Source: Candidatus Eisenbergiella merdipullorum (lineage in GTDB: Bacteria; Bacillota; Clostridia; Lachnospirales; Lachnospiraceae). Taken from it: a stretch of DNA of 64,000 nt. The notes beneath the pieces are model-generated. The model was not told where the DNA came from. It did not search any database and saw only the letters and a program-made list of their open reading frames with translations. The stretch spans positions 16,603 through 80,602 of the forward strand of contig DWYY01000124.1 of assembly GCA_019118445.1 (NCBI GenBank). Direction: 5' to 3'. Shown piece after piece: positions 16,896-26,363 of this stretch. A program made the position numbers and the translations under genes. The stretch's first letter is position 1; every line of letters begins with the position of its first letter.

Positions 16896-19295
16896 ATGCT
16901 TCAGGATAATTTCAGAAAAATCTGTAAAGGGAAATCAAAAGGGGATATTCTGTTTGCCCTGCTGCTTGCAGCAGGCGCTGTATGGCTGCTATATGCGTTC
17001 TGGCTTTTTGGGAGGCCGAATACAGAGTATGTTTTTTCGGGCATGGATCTGCAAAGCGAATATGGCATCTATATGGAAAACTTTCTGGATGGATATGGGG
17101 CAGGTTATTACCTGGATAACGGAATAGACGCTCCTGGGACGGACAATGAAGATTATTCCCTGCTGACGATCTACAGCCCGAAAATGAATCTGCACAGGGG
17201 AAGCTACGAAGTTGAGATATCTTATGCAACGAATGGCAGTTCCAATACCTGTGAGATCGAGGCAGACTATCGCACATATCCGATCTTGACCAACATGGAT
17301 GGAAAAGGGCTGGATACAGGCAGTGGTGTGAGATCTTTTCGGTGGTCTTCTCCGATATCGGTGGAGGGATACCAGATCATTCTGTCCTATAATGGAAATG
17401 GTTATCTGTTTGTGGACAGTATTTCGGTCAGGGAAACAAATATATGGAAGAACATAACGCTTTTTTGCGCCGTTTTGTTTTTGCTTGCGCTATTTGCTGC
17501 AGGATTCTGCAGAAAAAAGAAACCCGGTCTGTTCAGTGGACAGAATTGCCTGGATGCTTTTATAATGCTGCTGCTGGTGATCTTTGCAACAATGCCGTTG
17601 TTGTCCCCTTACCTGCCCAAAGGGCATGACCTGAATTTCCATCTGTATCGGATTGAAGCGATCAAGGAAGCCTTGCTGGCAGGACAGGTGCCTGTCAGGA
17701 TGCCGTTTTCCTGGAATAATGGCTATGGATATGCGGTATCCATATTTTATGGGGAATTATTGCTGTATGTCCCCGCATTGCTCAGGATGATCGGCATATC
17801 CGTACAGAATTCGTATAAAATTTTTGTTCTGGGTATTAATCTGATCACATGCCTAGCTTCGTACTACTGTTTCAGGAAGATGCTGAAAGATTCCCGGGCG
17901 GCCCTTTTCGGCTGCGCGGTATATATGCTTGCACCTTACCGGCTGTCCTGCCTGTTCCTGCGTGCGTCTGTGGGAGAGTATACGGCAATGGCGTTTCTGC
18001 CGCTTGTGTTTTACGGCTTATACCGGATCCTCGGGGAGGAGATGGACCGAAAGAAAGAAAAAATGGTATGGCTCCCGGCAGTTGTGGGTTACAGCGGTAT
18101 TATTCAGAGTCATGTGATCAGCTGTGTGATGGCGGGGATTTTTACAGTGTTGGTATGTCTTGTGATGATCCGGAAAGTCCTTCAGCCCAGGCGGCTGTTG
18201 GAGCTTGTCAAAGTAGGGGTGGTCACTGCCCTGCTGAACTGCTGGTATCTGGTCCCGTTCCTGGATTATATGCGGCTGGGTTACAGCACACAGGATCCCG
18301 AAACCCTGGGCCGCTTCCGTGCAAATGGAACCTTTTTGAGCCAGCTTCTCACGATTTTCCCGGCGGGGACAGGAAGCTCCCTAAGCGTTGCAGATGGTCT
18401 TGGGATATCTCCTGAAATGTCTTTTGCCCTTGGAGGCGGAATCCTGGCGGCAGTGGTGATTTATCTGTATTATCGTATAAAGCATACGGAAAAAGGAAAT
18501 GAGATCCGGAAAACCGGAGATTTTTGTCTGACTTTTGGACTGTTTACTTTATTTATGACGACGATCTGGTTCCCGTGGGATTTCATTCAGCAGTTGAACG
18601 GCCTGACAACTATGATCACCCAGAATATCCAATTCCCCTGGCGCTTTCTTGGGATCGCTTCACTGTTTCTGGCAGGGACGGCGGCATGTCTGTATGCTCT
18701 TTTGAAGAAAGAAACGATGAAAGCAGAGCTGTATGGCGCATCGCTTTTGGTGATCAGTTTTTCCGTCATCTCGGCAGGATATTTTATGAGTGATTACGTG
18801 CAGAAAGCGGATCAGGGATTTTATGCGGATGAGACAAGCGTGAGTTCCTTTGATACGATGCAGGGCGAGTTCCTGCCCGCGGGAACGAACAGGGATATCT
18901 TTGTGGATGATTCGCTGGTCCCCGGAGCCGATCTGGAGATTTTTGATCATGCCAAGAAGGACGGCGTCATAACGGTGAGCTGCAAAAACAATTCGGGACA
19001 GGTAAATTGCGTGGATGTTTCATTCCTGTATTACAGGGGCTATCAGGCGGTGGATCAGAATACAGGAGAGAAACTGGGCGTAATCTGTTCCGGGGAAAAT
19101 AAGGTCAGGGTCATGATCCCTGCAGGATATGAGGGAACTTTCCGGGTGCGTTTTGTCTCTCCATGGTATTGGCGGTGCAGCGAGGTCATTTCCATTTTGA
19201 CACTGGTATGGATAGCCGCCGTATTCTGCCTGAGAAAACGGGAAGGGAGCGAAAAAAGGTATTTCTGGCCGGGGAGAAAAAGAAATGAACGGTAA
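16896..19295 (+). CDS. Large membrane protein, PTPS-related/YfhO-like
   Basis: A 799-residue paralogue of the protein at 1874. Helix 1 (about 18-38) is followed by an extracytoplasmic beta-sandwich-like domain (about 45-180), a block of about 11 helices (185-640) and a C-terminal beta domain closed by a last helix near 770. Shared motifs are KGHDLNFHLYRIEAI and NNGYGYAVSIFYG, and the end WYWRCSEVISI. The start has only a weak GGATAAA before it. It overlaps the next gene by 11 bases. Role is probably glycan polymerisation or sugar transfer on the outer face; no catalytic proof exists in the sequence. Confidence 0.75.
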   Translation: MLQDNFRKICKGKSKGDILFALLLAAGAVWLLYAFWLFGRPNTEYVFSGMDLQSEYGIYMENFLDGYGAGYYLDNGIDAPGTDNEDYSLLTIYSPKMNLHRGSYEVEISYATNGSSNTCEIEADYRTYPILTNMDGKGLDTGSGVRSFRWSSPISVEGYQIILSYNGNGYLFVDSISVRETNIWKNITLFCAVLFLLALFAAGFCRKKKPGLFSGQNCLDAFIMLLLVIFATMPLLSPYLPKGHDLNFHLYRIEAIKEALLAGQVPVRMPFSWNNGYGYAVSIFYGELLLYVPALLRMIGISVQNSYKIFVLGINLITCLASYYCFRKMLKDSRAALFGCAVYMLAPYRLSCLFLRASVGEYTAMAFLPLVFYGLYRILGEEMDRKKEKMVWLPAVVGYSGIIQSHVISCVMAGIFTVLVCLVMIRKVLQPRRLLELVKVGVVTALLNCWYLVPFLDYMRLGYSTQDPETLGRFRANGTFLSQLLTIFPAGTGSSLSVADGLGISPEMSFALGGGILAAVVIYLYYRIKHTEKGNEIRKTGDFCLTFGLFTLFMTTIWFPWDFIQQLNGLTTMITQNIQFPWRFLGIASLFLAGTAACLYALLKKETMKAELYGASLLVISFSVISAGYFMSDYVQKADQGFYADETSVSSFDTMQGEFLPAGTNRDIFVDDSLVPGADLEIFDHAKKDGVITVSCKNNSGQVNCVDVSFLYYRGYQAVDQNTGEKLGVICSGENKVRVMIPAGYEGTFRVRFVSPWYWRCSEVISILTLVWIAAVFCLRKREGSEKRYFWPGRKRNER

Positions 19296-21195
19296 GAAAA
19301 TCATGTTGAAAAAAAGAAACAGCGTACCGGTCTTGTTTGCAGAGGCCTGGATCACGTCGCTGGCAATGACGGTATCCCTGGAAACGCCTGATCCTAAGGA
19401 GGATGGGATTGATTTTTTCCTCTATGAGTATATCTATAAGATCCTTTCCCAGTTTGGCGAATGGGTGGCGGATCAGGGGTTTCTGATGACCATCCTGACA
19501 GCCGGTTTTTTCCTCCTTTATCAAATGACATGGAAAAGAGAACGGGAAAAAATCCGTTTCAGCAGGCCGATATCCTTTGTTCTTGCTGTTTTGTACGCAG
19601 GAGCGAAGGCGTTTGCCTGTGCGGACAGCCTGTCCGCATGGCATACGCCTCTGTTTAATCTGTTCAAAACAGGAATCCTGATCTGCGGTTTTTATTTCCT
19701 TTATTCCGCGCTGATCTATCTGTTGTATGATGCGCTCCACAGCAGCAGGGATGTGAAGTGGAAAGACGGAACGCTGCTTCGTATATACAGAAAACATCCG
19801 TGGTTCATGCCCTGGTGTCTTATATTTCTGATGTGGGTGCCGCACCTGATCCTGAGGTATCCGGGCGCCATGAGCTATGACAATTATAATGAACTTATGT
19901 ATTATTGGGGATATAAGACATTCACTACTGCTCAGCCGGTTTTCCATACCTGGCTGTTCGGCTCTTTTGTCCGCTTTGGTGCATGGATAGGGAGCGCTAA
20001 TGCAGGGCTGTTTTTGTTTGTAGTTTTTCAGTCTCTGATCATGTCAGTGGTTCTCGCCGGTTCTCTTTTCCTTATGAAAAAATGGAAAAGTCCGGTTTGG
20101 CTGCGGCTTCTTGCTGCAGGGATCTACTGTATCGCGCCCTATTATGCCGGATACGCGGCATTCCCGATTAAGGACTATTTATACACGGCATTTTTTGTGG
20201 TGTTTGTTCTGGAGTTGATGGAGCTATTCAGGAGGGACGGACTGGAAACATTCGGAAAAGAGCCGTGGTATGATGTCCTGTGGGCGGCGGCGGTCTGCCT
20301 TATGATTCTGTTTCGGAAGAATGGGTTGTATGTGTATCTTCCTGTTATGATCTGTATGATGGTGTACAGCATGGTGATGTTTATGCGGAAGAAAAAGAGG
20401 CTGATATGGCAGATGTGGCTTGTGTTGTGTCTTCCGGTCGTTTTGTCTTCCGGTGTGGAGAGGGCGATCATCGCCAGATATCAGGTGGTGCAGGATTCCC
20501 CCAAGGAAATGTTTTCCCTGCCGTTTCAGCAGACGGCGCGCTATGTGCGTGATCATGGGGATGAAGTGACAGCAGAAGAACGGGATGCCATTGCGGCAGT
20601 CCTGAATTATGACCTGCTTCCGGAGGCGTATGAGGAGCTTACGGCGGATCCGGTGAAATCGACCTATCACGCTCAGGACGGTAAAGCGCTTGTCAGCTAC
20701 TTCTCTGTCTGGTTCCGGCAGTTTTTGAAGCATCCGGTCTGCTACCTGGAGGCAACATGGAATCAGAATTATTATCTGTTTGCTCCAGATGTCGATAATA
20801 TTGTGTATAATAAAGACTGTTATGCAGGAGAAAGCATCGTAGCGGGTAATGGTTTGGAAAATGAGATCCAGTTTGAGGTTCCGCAATGGATGCATGGGCT
20901 TGCATCCATTGCAGTGAGTTGGTACTCGTTGCTGACACGGCTTCCTGCGGCGGGTTTGCTGAACAATGTGGCTTTTTACGTGATCCTGATGTTTTGTATT
21001 CTGTTATTTATGGCGCATGATCGGATGGGAAAAAGGATTTTTGTGATGGTTCCTCTGTTGATGTCTTTTTTGTTCGTGATTCTTGCGCCTCAGATTCAGA
21101 ACCAGCCAAGATATGCCTTCCCAATTATTTATGCCATGCCGGCAGTGGCAGGTTTTTATATATATGTGATAAGAAGGAAAAAACAGAAGGATTAG
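19285..21195 (+). CDS. DUF6020 family multi-spanning membrane protein
   Basis: A 636-residue protein with about 13 membrane helices and an extracytoplasmic region at about 390-540. WVPHLILRYPGAMSYDNYNE (about 178-197) is the hallmark; the Asp in it sits where GT-C enzymes keep a catalytic acid. AAFPIKDYLYT follows around 292-302. DUF6020 proteins are common in firmicute surface-polysaccharide clusters and remain uncharacterised. It starts inside the end of the PTPS-related gene (11-base overlap), so both are made from one message. A promoter directly downstream ends the unit. Confidence 0.75.
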   Translation: MNGKKIMLKKRNSVPVLFAEAWITSLAMTVSLETPDPKEDGIDFFLYEYIYKILSQFGEWVADQGFLMTILTAGFFLLYQMTWKREREKIRFSRPISFVLAVLYAGAKAFACADSLSAWHTPLFNLFKTGILICGFYFLYSALIYLLYDALHSSRDVKWKDGTLLRIYRKHPWFMPWCLIFLMWVPHLILRYPGAMSYDNYNELMYYWGYKTFTTAQPVFHTWLFGSFVRFGAWIGSANAGLFLFVVFQSLIMSVVLAGSLFLMKKWKSPVWLRLLAAGIYCIAPYYAGYAAFPIKDYLYTAFFVVFVLELMELFRRDGLETFGKEPWYDVLWAAAVCLMILFRKNGLYVYLPVMICMMVYSMVMFMRKKKRLIWQMWLVLCLPVVLSSGVERAIIARYQVVQDSPKEMFSLPFQQTARYVRDHGDEVTAEERDAIAAVLNYDLLPEAYEELTADPVKSTYHAQDGKALVSYFSVWFRQFLKHPVCYLEATWNQNYYLFAPDVDNIVYNKDCYAGESIVAGNGLENEIQFEVPQWMHGLASIAVSWYSLLTRLPAAGLLNNVAFYVILMFCILLFMAHDRMGKRIFVMVPLLMSFLFVILAPQIQNQPRYAFPIIYAMPAVAGFYIYVIRRKKQKD

Positions 21196-21211
21196 GCGGC
21201 GTCTGCAATAC

Positions 21212-21240
21212 TTGACGCATATTTTTCAGAATGCTATGAT
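21212..21240 (+). promoter_or_regulatory. Sigma-A promoter before DUF6056 genes
   Basis: TTGACG at 21212-21217, exactly 17 bases, TATGAT at 21235-21240. Transcription would begin near 21247, about 60 bases before the first DUF6056 gene. It divides the glycan region into a unit before 21195 and one after 21307. Confidence 0.65.
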
Positions 21241-21306
21241 TGATGCGGTATATTATGGAAAACGTATTGGACGGCTCCATACTCAGGGAAAGATGAAGGC
21301 TTAGTG

Positions 21307-22806
21307 ATGAAACATTTTAAAAAAATTTTAGAAAGATTAAATAATAAAGTGTTTGCATGCTGTGCTGTCCTCTTATTTCTTTTCAGCATGCTTCCTCTCT
21401 GGTATCTGGCATTTTACGCCAGGCCAAGCGGGGATGATTATGGCTACAGCGCATTGACCCATGCTGCCTGGCTTGACACGCATTCCCTCATCGAGGTATT
21501 AAAAGCGGCTGTGACAACAGTCATAAATAACTATAATTCATGGAATGGAGATTGGGTCACTACGTTTCTTTTTTCTCTGATGCCGGAGGTCTTTGCCCCA
21601 TATTCTTTCTGGATTGTTCCTTTCATTATGACTGGAGCGGTAATTGCTGCCACATGGGTCTTTATGCATGAAATTTGTGTCAAGATCGCAAAAATACCAA
21701 TAACGGACTGCATCATTTATACATCGCTGCTTTTACTGGCGGGTTATCAGTTTATTCCCAGTACAGCGATTGGAATGTACTGGTATGTTGGTTCCGTTCA
21801 CTATATGCTGCCTCATGCGGTTGGACTGCTGGGTCTGGCCTGGCTGTCCGATTTTATGCGGACAGGTCGGCGAAGCAGGGTGCTCCTGCTTACCTTCAGC
21901 GCTTTTTTCGTTGGTGGGAGCAGTTATTTTACCAGTCTTCTGCTTTTCATGGTGCTTGTGGCTGTATTTGTCCTGGGATGGAGAAAAGGCCGGAAAAAAG
22001 TAATGTACTTGCTTATTCCGTTTCTGGTGGGGATGATCTGCTTTATTATCCAGTGTAAAGCGCCTGGAAATGCAGCGCGTGGCGGTGAGAACTTTGGTTT
22101 TAATGCTTCTCTTGCGGTTTATACGGTTCTGGAATCTTTGCGCAGAGGGATAACTACAATCATTAGTTATCTGCGGGAAAAGACATTTGTCTTTGTGATC
22201 CTATTTGTGATTGCTCTGTTTGGCATGGGCTCCATGGACAAAGCAACAGAAAAGGGAAAATTTTCCTTCCCATTCCCATTGCTTTTTGTGATTTTTATGT
22301 ATGGTTGTTTCAGCTCGATGTTTGCGCCTGAGGTGTATTCGGAGATATATGATTCTATTGAGATATCTCTGGGGCCGGCAACTATCCGCTATTTTGTTTT
22401 TTTGCTTACATCGGCCCTCTCAATTTTGTATTGTGAGGGCTGGGTGATGGTTCGGATCAAAAAGAAAAAGATTTTCTCGGGAGAAAAATACCGCTTTAGG
22501 ATACTGTTTCCCGGGCTTTTGGCTGCGGCGCTGTTTTTGCTTGCGGACAGGGACTGGATGCACGTATGTGTGGACAGAGAGGCTGTTGAATATGTGGTAA
22601 GCGGACAGGCAGAAGATTTCAGGGAACAGATCGCATCTCAAATGAAAATTCTTTTGGATGATTCGATTAAGGATGCTTATCTGGTTCCGACGAATCCGGA
22701 ACAGGGTCCTTTAATGCATATGCCTGTTACAACGGATGAAGATGCTTTTACGAATTGGGCCGTGAAGGAATTTTACCGGAAAGATAAGGTGGTTATGCAG
22801 CAATAG
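21307..22806 (+). CDS. DUF6056 family multi-spanning membrane protein
   Basis: A 499-residue protein with about 11 helices. The ATG at 21307 is preferred to a GTG at 21304 because GAAGG lies seven bases before it. After helix 1 comes YARPSGDDYGYS, then DTHSLIEVLK and NSWNGDWVTTF; the DD pair is shared with the next two DUF6056 proteins (ADD at 22858, TDD at 26360). The soluble tail ends in EFYRKDKVV, also seen in its neighbour. The acidic pair after helix 1 recalls GT-C enzymes, suggesting lipid-sugar-dependent transfer outside the cell. It is first after a good promoter. Confidence 0.75.
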   Translation: MKHFKKILERLNNKVFACCAVLLFLFSMLPLWYLAFYARPSGDDYGYSALTHAAWLDTHSLIEVLKAAVTTVINNYNSWNGDWVTTFLFSLMPEVFAPYSFWIVPFIMTGAVIAATWVFMHEICVKIAKIPITDCIIYTSLLLLAGYQFIPSTAIGMYWYVGSVHYMLPHAVGLLGLAWLSDFMRTGRRSRVLLLTFSAFFVGGSSYFTSLLLFMVLVAVFVLGWRKGRKKVMYLLIPFLVGMICFIIQCKAPGNAARGGENFGFNASLAVYTVLESLRRGITTIISYLREKTFVFVILFVIALFGMGSMDKATEKGKFSFPFPLLFVIFMYGCFSSMFAPEVYSEIYDSIEISLGPATIRYFVFLLTSALSILYCEGWVMVRIKKKKIFSGEKYRFRILFPGLLAAALFLLADRDWMHVCVDREAVEYVVSGQAEDFREQIASQMKILLDDSIKDAYLVPTNPEQGPLMHMPVTTDEDAFTNWAVKEFYRKDKVVMQQ

Positions 22807-22857
22807 ACAATCTGAGAAGATCCGATCATTAAAAAGAGATAAGTAGGAGATCTGGTA

Positions 22858-24321
22858 ATGAAAGCAATGAAGAAGCTGTTTTGCATACGGACACTTGCTG
22901 TTTTGGCTGTTTTAGGATATATAGTCAGTCTGTTTCCTGTTTTTGCAGCATCTATATATGCTTTTCCGCAGGCGGATGACTGGAGTTATTCTTACCATAC
23001 GAGACTGGCCTGGGTGGATACGCATTCTATTCTGGAGGTACTGAAGGGAGCTTTTGCGGCGGTCGCTGATGCGTATGCAAACTGGCAGGGGACATTCTCC
23101 AGCATCTTTCTGATGTCACTTCAGCCTGGCATATGGGGGGAGCGTTTTTACGCGGCGGTTCCCTTCATAATGATAGGATTGCTGACGCTCTCGGTTACTT
23201 TCTTCTTGAACCAGATATTAAAAGGAACTGACAAAAATTGCAGGGTGATTTTCAGTATGGCGGTTCTCTGGATCATCACCCAGGAAATCATATGTAAACC
23301 GGCAGCTTTTTACTGGTATAATGGAGCAGTGCATTATATCGTTCCATTCTGCTTTCTGTTAATGCTTGCGGCTTGTATTTTAAGAAATCTGAGAGATTCC
23401 AGAAGAAAGACCGTGTTCTTCCTTTTAAGCCTGTTTTTTGCTTTTATGCTGGGCGGAGGCAATCTGGTAACTGCACTATTGACTGTGATCTGTTTCTTTT
23501 TTGCTGCCGTATTTCTTGTTCTTTTAAAGAAAAAGGAAAAGCTTTGGCTTGTTGTCATTCCAGGCATCGTAAATGTGGCGGCATTTCTGGCGAATATTTT
23601 TGCACCGGGCAACTGGCTGCGACAGGATGCTTCAGGAGAACCCTCCAATCCGATCGTCTCCATACTGCGTTCCTTCTACTATGGATTTTTTTATATAGGA
23701 GAATGGACGGATGAAACCGTATTGCTGGCTGTATTTCTTCTGATCCCGTTTATGTACAGAATTGTGCAGCAGATAAAGTTTCGCTTTCCTCTGCCGGGAG
23801 CGGTGGCAGCTTTCAGTTTCTGCCTGCTTTCATCGATGTTTACTCCTTCAGATTATGCTGTCCGTACAGTAAATATCGGGAGAGTGCAGAATATTATTTT
23901 TGCTATGTATGTGCTTCTGCTCATGTTGAATGTACTTTATCTGGTTGGATGGTATGCAAATAATGTGTCAGGAAAGCAGCCCTTGATAGAAGCGGGAAGT
24001 CTGAGTAAAAAAGAAAGAATCTGCTTTTATTGCCTTCTGGCCGTATTCCTTTTTGATATTGCGCTGGTATCCGTTGCGGAACCAGAGCGTTTTACATCGG
24101 CGCTGGCAGTGCGGGAACTGAGTGATGGCACTGCAGAAGAATTTGGAGAAGCGGCCTGGAATAATATACAGATTTTAAAGGAACCCGGAACAGAAGCAGT
24201 GATCACAGAAGTACCTAAGAAATCTTTGCTCCTTACGTCACGGGATGATATTGATCAATGGCATTACGGAGCTAAAATGTATTTCCGGAAGGATAAGGTA
24301 ACGGTGATAAAACGGGAATGA
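22858..24321 (+). CDS. DUF6056 family multi-spanning membrane protein
   Basis: A 487-residue paralogue of the gene immediately before it, arranged in tandem after 51 bases. GTAGGAG precedes the ATG at 22858. The loop after helix 1 reads YAFPQADDWSYS, followed by DTHSILEVLKGAF and ANWQGTFSS, and the tail ends MYFRKDKVTV, so duplication of a common ancestor is clear although the helices have diverged. Likely the same class of reaction with a different donor or acceptor sugar. No catalytic residue is proven. Confidence 0.75.
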   Translation: MKAMKKLFCIRTLAVLAVLGYIVSLFPVFAASIYAFPQADDWSYSYHTRLAWVDTHSILEVLKGAFAAVADAYANWQGTFSSIFLMSLQPGIWGERFYAAVPFIMIGLLTLSVTFFLNQILKGTDKNCRVIFSMAVLWIITQEIICKPAAFYWYNGAVHYIVPFCFLLMLAACILRNLRDSRRKTVFFLLSLFFAFMLGGGNLVTALLTVICFFFAAVFLVLLKKKEKLWLVVIPGIVNVAAFLANIFAPGNWLRQDASGEPSNPIVSILRSFYYGFFYIGEWTDETVLLAVFLLIPFMYRIVQQIKFRFPLPGAVAAFSFCLLSSMFTPSDYAVRTVNIGRVQNIIFAMYVLLLMLNVLYLVGWYANNVSGKQPLIEAGSLSKKERICFYCLLAVFLFDIALVSVAEPERFTSALAVRELSDGTAEEFGEAAWNNIQILKEPGTEAVITEVPKKSLLLTSRDDIDQWHYGAKMYFRKDKVTVIKRE

Positions 24322-24403
24322 TCACGGTATTTATCATGTTCGATAACTTAGAGCCAGAGATTCTGGATGCAGGGATTCTGATCGGAAAGGAACGTATACA
24401 ACA

Positions 24404-25459
24404 ATGAATAACAGACCCAACACCCTCTATCTCGTCGTACCCTGCTACAACGAGGAGGAAGCGCTTCCCCACAGCGCGCAGGTGATGAGAGAAAAACTGA
24501 ACAGGCTGATGCAGGAAGGAAAGGCTTCCCCAAGAAGCAAGATCCTTCTCGTCAATGACGGAAGCCGCGATAAAACCTGGCAGATCATCCACAGCCTGTG
24601 CGATAAGGACACAGTCTTTGCGGGATTGAGCTTTTCCCGCAATTACGGACATCAGAGTGCCATCCTTGCCGGCATGATGGCGGCAAGGCAGCATGCGGAT
24701 ATTGCGGTCACCATCGACGCGGACCTGCAGCAGGACATCGAGGCGCTGGATCAGTTCCTGGAAAAATATCAGGCGGGCTGTGAGATCGTGTACGGTATCC
24801 GGAATGACCGGAATACGGACGGCTTTTTTAAGAAGCTGACGGCAAACGCTTTCTACGGGCTCATGCATCTGCTTGGGTGTAAGGTGATGAGAAACCACGC
24901 GGATTACCGCCTGTTGTCGAAGAAGGCGCTGGATGCGCTGGCGGAATATAAGGAAGTGAATCTGTTCCTGCGGGGCCTGATCCCCACCATGGGATTCCAG
25001 TCGGACGTGGTCTATTTTGATGTGAAGGAGCGGGAGGCGGGAACTTCTAAATACACCTTCCGTAAGATGCTGACCCTCGCTACGGACGGCATTACTTCCA
25101 TGAGCACCCGGCCGATCCAGTTGATCACAATATTGGGCTTCCTGGTGAGCGTTTTCAGTTTCTGCATGATCATCTACTGTATTGTGGACTGGTTCCACGG
25201 AAGGAATGTGCCCGGGTATACCACTTCGTTGGTGGTTTCCCTTCTCATGGGCGGCCTGACGATTTTTTCGCTTGGGATCGTGGGAGAATATGTGGGTAAG
25301 ATTTATCTGGAAACAAAGGCTCGTCCAAGATATATTGTCGAATCATTTATCTGGAGAGATGTGAAAAGTCAGAATAGTACAGACAATTCAGAAAATTCAG
25401 ATAATTTCGACGATATAAAAAACACAGAAAACGAGGAGAAACTCCATGCCTCAAATTGA
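24404..25459 (+). CDS. GtrB/YfdH-like polyprenyl-phosphate glycosyltransferase (GT2)
   Basis: A 351-residue GT2 enzyme with LVVPCYNEEEALP at 10-22, VNDGSRDKT at 50-58, the NYGHQSAILAG loop and metal site DADLQQD at 105-111. Two membrane helices follow (about 235-258 and 272-295), then an Asn/Asp/Ser-rich tail of some 30 residues that is unusual for the family. GtrB-type enzymes charge undecaprenyl phosphate with a single sugar, the donor for GT-C transferases. Its 3' end overlaps the deacetylase gene by 14 bases, and a DUF6056 gene follows, forming a three-gene module. Confidence 0.88.
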   Translation: MNNRPNTLYLVVPCYNEEEALPHSAQVMREKLNRLMQEGKASPRSKILLVNDGSRDKTWQIIHSLCDKDTVFAGLSFSRNYGHQSAILAGMMAARQHADIAVTIDADLQQDIEALDQFLEKYQAGCEIVYGIRNDRNTDGFFKKLTANAFYGLMHLLGCKVMRNHADYRLLSKKALDALAEYKEVNLFLRGLIPTMGFQSDVVYFDVKEREAGTSKYTFRKMLTLATDGITSMSTRPIQLITILGFLVSVFSFCMIIYCIVDWFHGRNVPGYTTSLVVSLLMGGLTIFSLGIVGEYVGKIYLETKARPRYIVESFIWRDVKSQNSTDNSENSDNFDDIKNTENEEKLHASN

Positions 25460-26363
25460 GATCCATGCCGATGATTACGCCATATCCCCGCATTCTTCAG
25501 AGGATATCCTGAACTGCCTGCGGGCGGGAAAGCTGGATGGGATCAGCGTCCTGACCAATATGTCCTGTTATAAGGAATATGCGGCGAAGCTGAAGGCGGA
25601 ATACAACAGCTTCCCCAAGAAACCTAAACTGACGGTGCATCTGAACTTTATGGAAGGCCACTGTGCGGCAAAGCCGGAGGAGGTGCCGCATCTGGTGGAT
25701 GAGAGCGGGTATTTTAACATAAGCTGGGGAACGCTTTTTAAATGGAATTATACACCTAAGGTGTTCCTGCCGTTGAAAAAGGAATTGAAGGCGGAGATCG
25801 TGGCGCAGACGGAACGGTTCCGGGACGTTTTCGGAACGGACATGCCGCTGCGTTTTGACGGCCATCAGCACACGCAGATGATCCCCATCGTGTACTGGGC
25901 GCTTTTGGAGGTGATCGTGGAGCAGCTTTATCCCACGGAGTATATCCGCGTGACGAAGGAGCCGATCCTGCCTTATCTGAAATCCCCCGGTCTCTGGAAG
26001 ACGTACCGGCCTGTGAACTGGGTGAAAAATCTGATCCTGAATTATCTTGCGCCGGGGATGGAGAAAACGGTGATCCAAAATCACCCTTCCTGGCAGAAAG
26101 AAAACGCGCCCATGTTTCTGTGGGGAATGGTGATGAGCGGCCGCATGGATGAAACCCGGGTGAAAAAACTGCTTCCGGCCATGAAGGAACAGGCGGAGAA
26201 AAAAAGACGGAATCTGGAGATCCTGTTTCATCCTGGTACGGTGCTCCCGGAGGAATTGGGAGAAGAATTCTGCAACCACAGTGCAAATGGGTTTCATGTG
26301 TCAGAGGGAAGGCATGTGGAGTATGAAACCGTCATGTCCCTGACGGAAGAGGAGCTGCGATGA
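25446..26363 (+). CDS. ChbG/YdjC-family carbohydrate deacetylase
   Basis: A 305-residue TIM-barrel-like metal-dependent deacetylase. HADDY at 7-11 supplies the catalytic and metal aspartates, HLNFMEG lies near 61-67, and DGHQHTQ at 138-144 supplies the metal histidines. Known members remove an acetyl group from N-acetylated sugars (diacetylchitobiose in E. coli) in the cytosol. Here it sits between a GtrB-like enzyme and a DUF6056 protein with overlaps on both sides, so it probably deacetylates an N-acetylhexosamine while it is on the lipid carrier or as a precursor, leaving a free amine. Confidence 0.88.
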   Translation: MPQIEIHADDYAISPHSSEDILNCLRAGKLDGISVLTNMSCYKEYAAKLKAEYNSFPKKPKLTVHLNFMEGHCAAKPEEVPHLVDESGYFNISWGTLFKWNYTPKVFLPLKKELKAEIVAQTERFRDVFGTDMPLRFDGHQHTQMIPIVYWALLEVIVEQLYPTEYIRVTKEPILPYLKSPGLWKTYRPVNWVKNLILNYLAPGMEKTVIQNHPSWQKENAPMFLWGMVMSGRMDETRVKKLLPAMKEQAEKKRRNLEILFHPGTVLPEELGEEFCNHSANGFHVSEGRHVEYETVMSLTEEELR

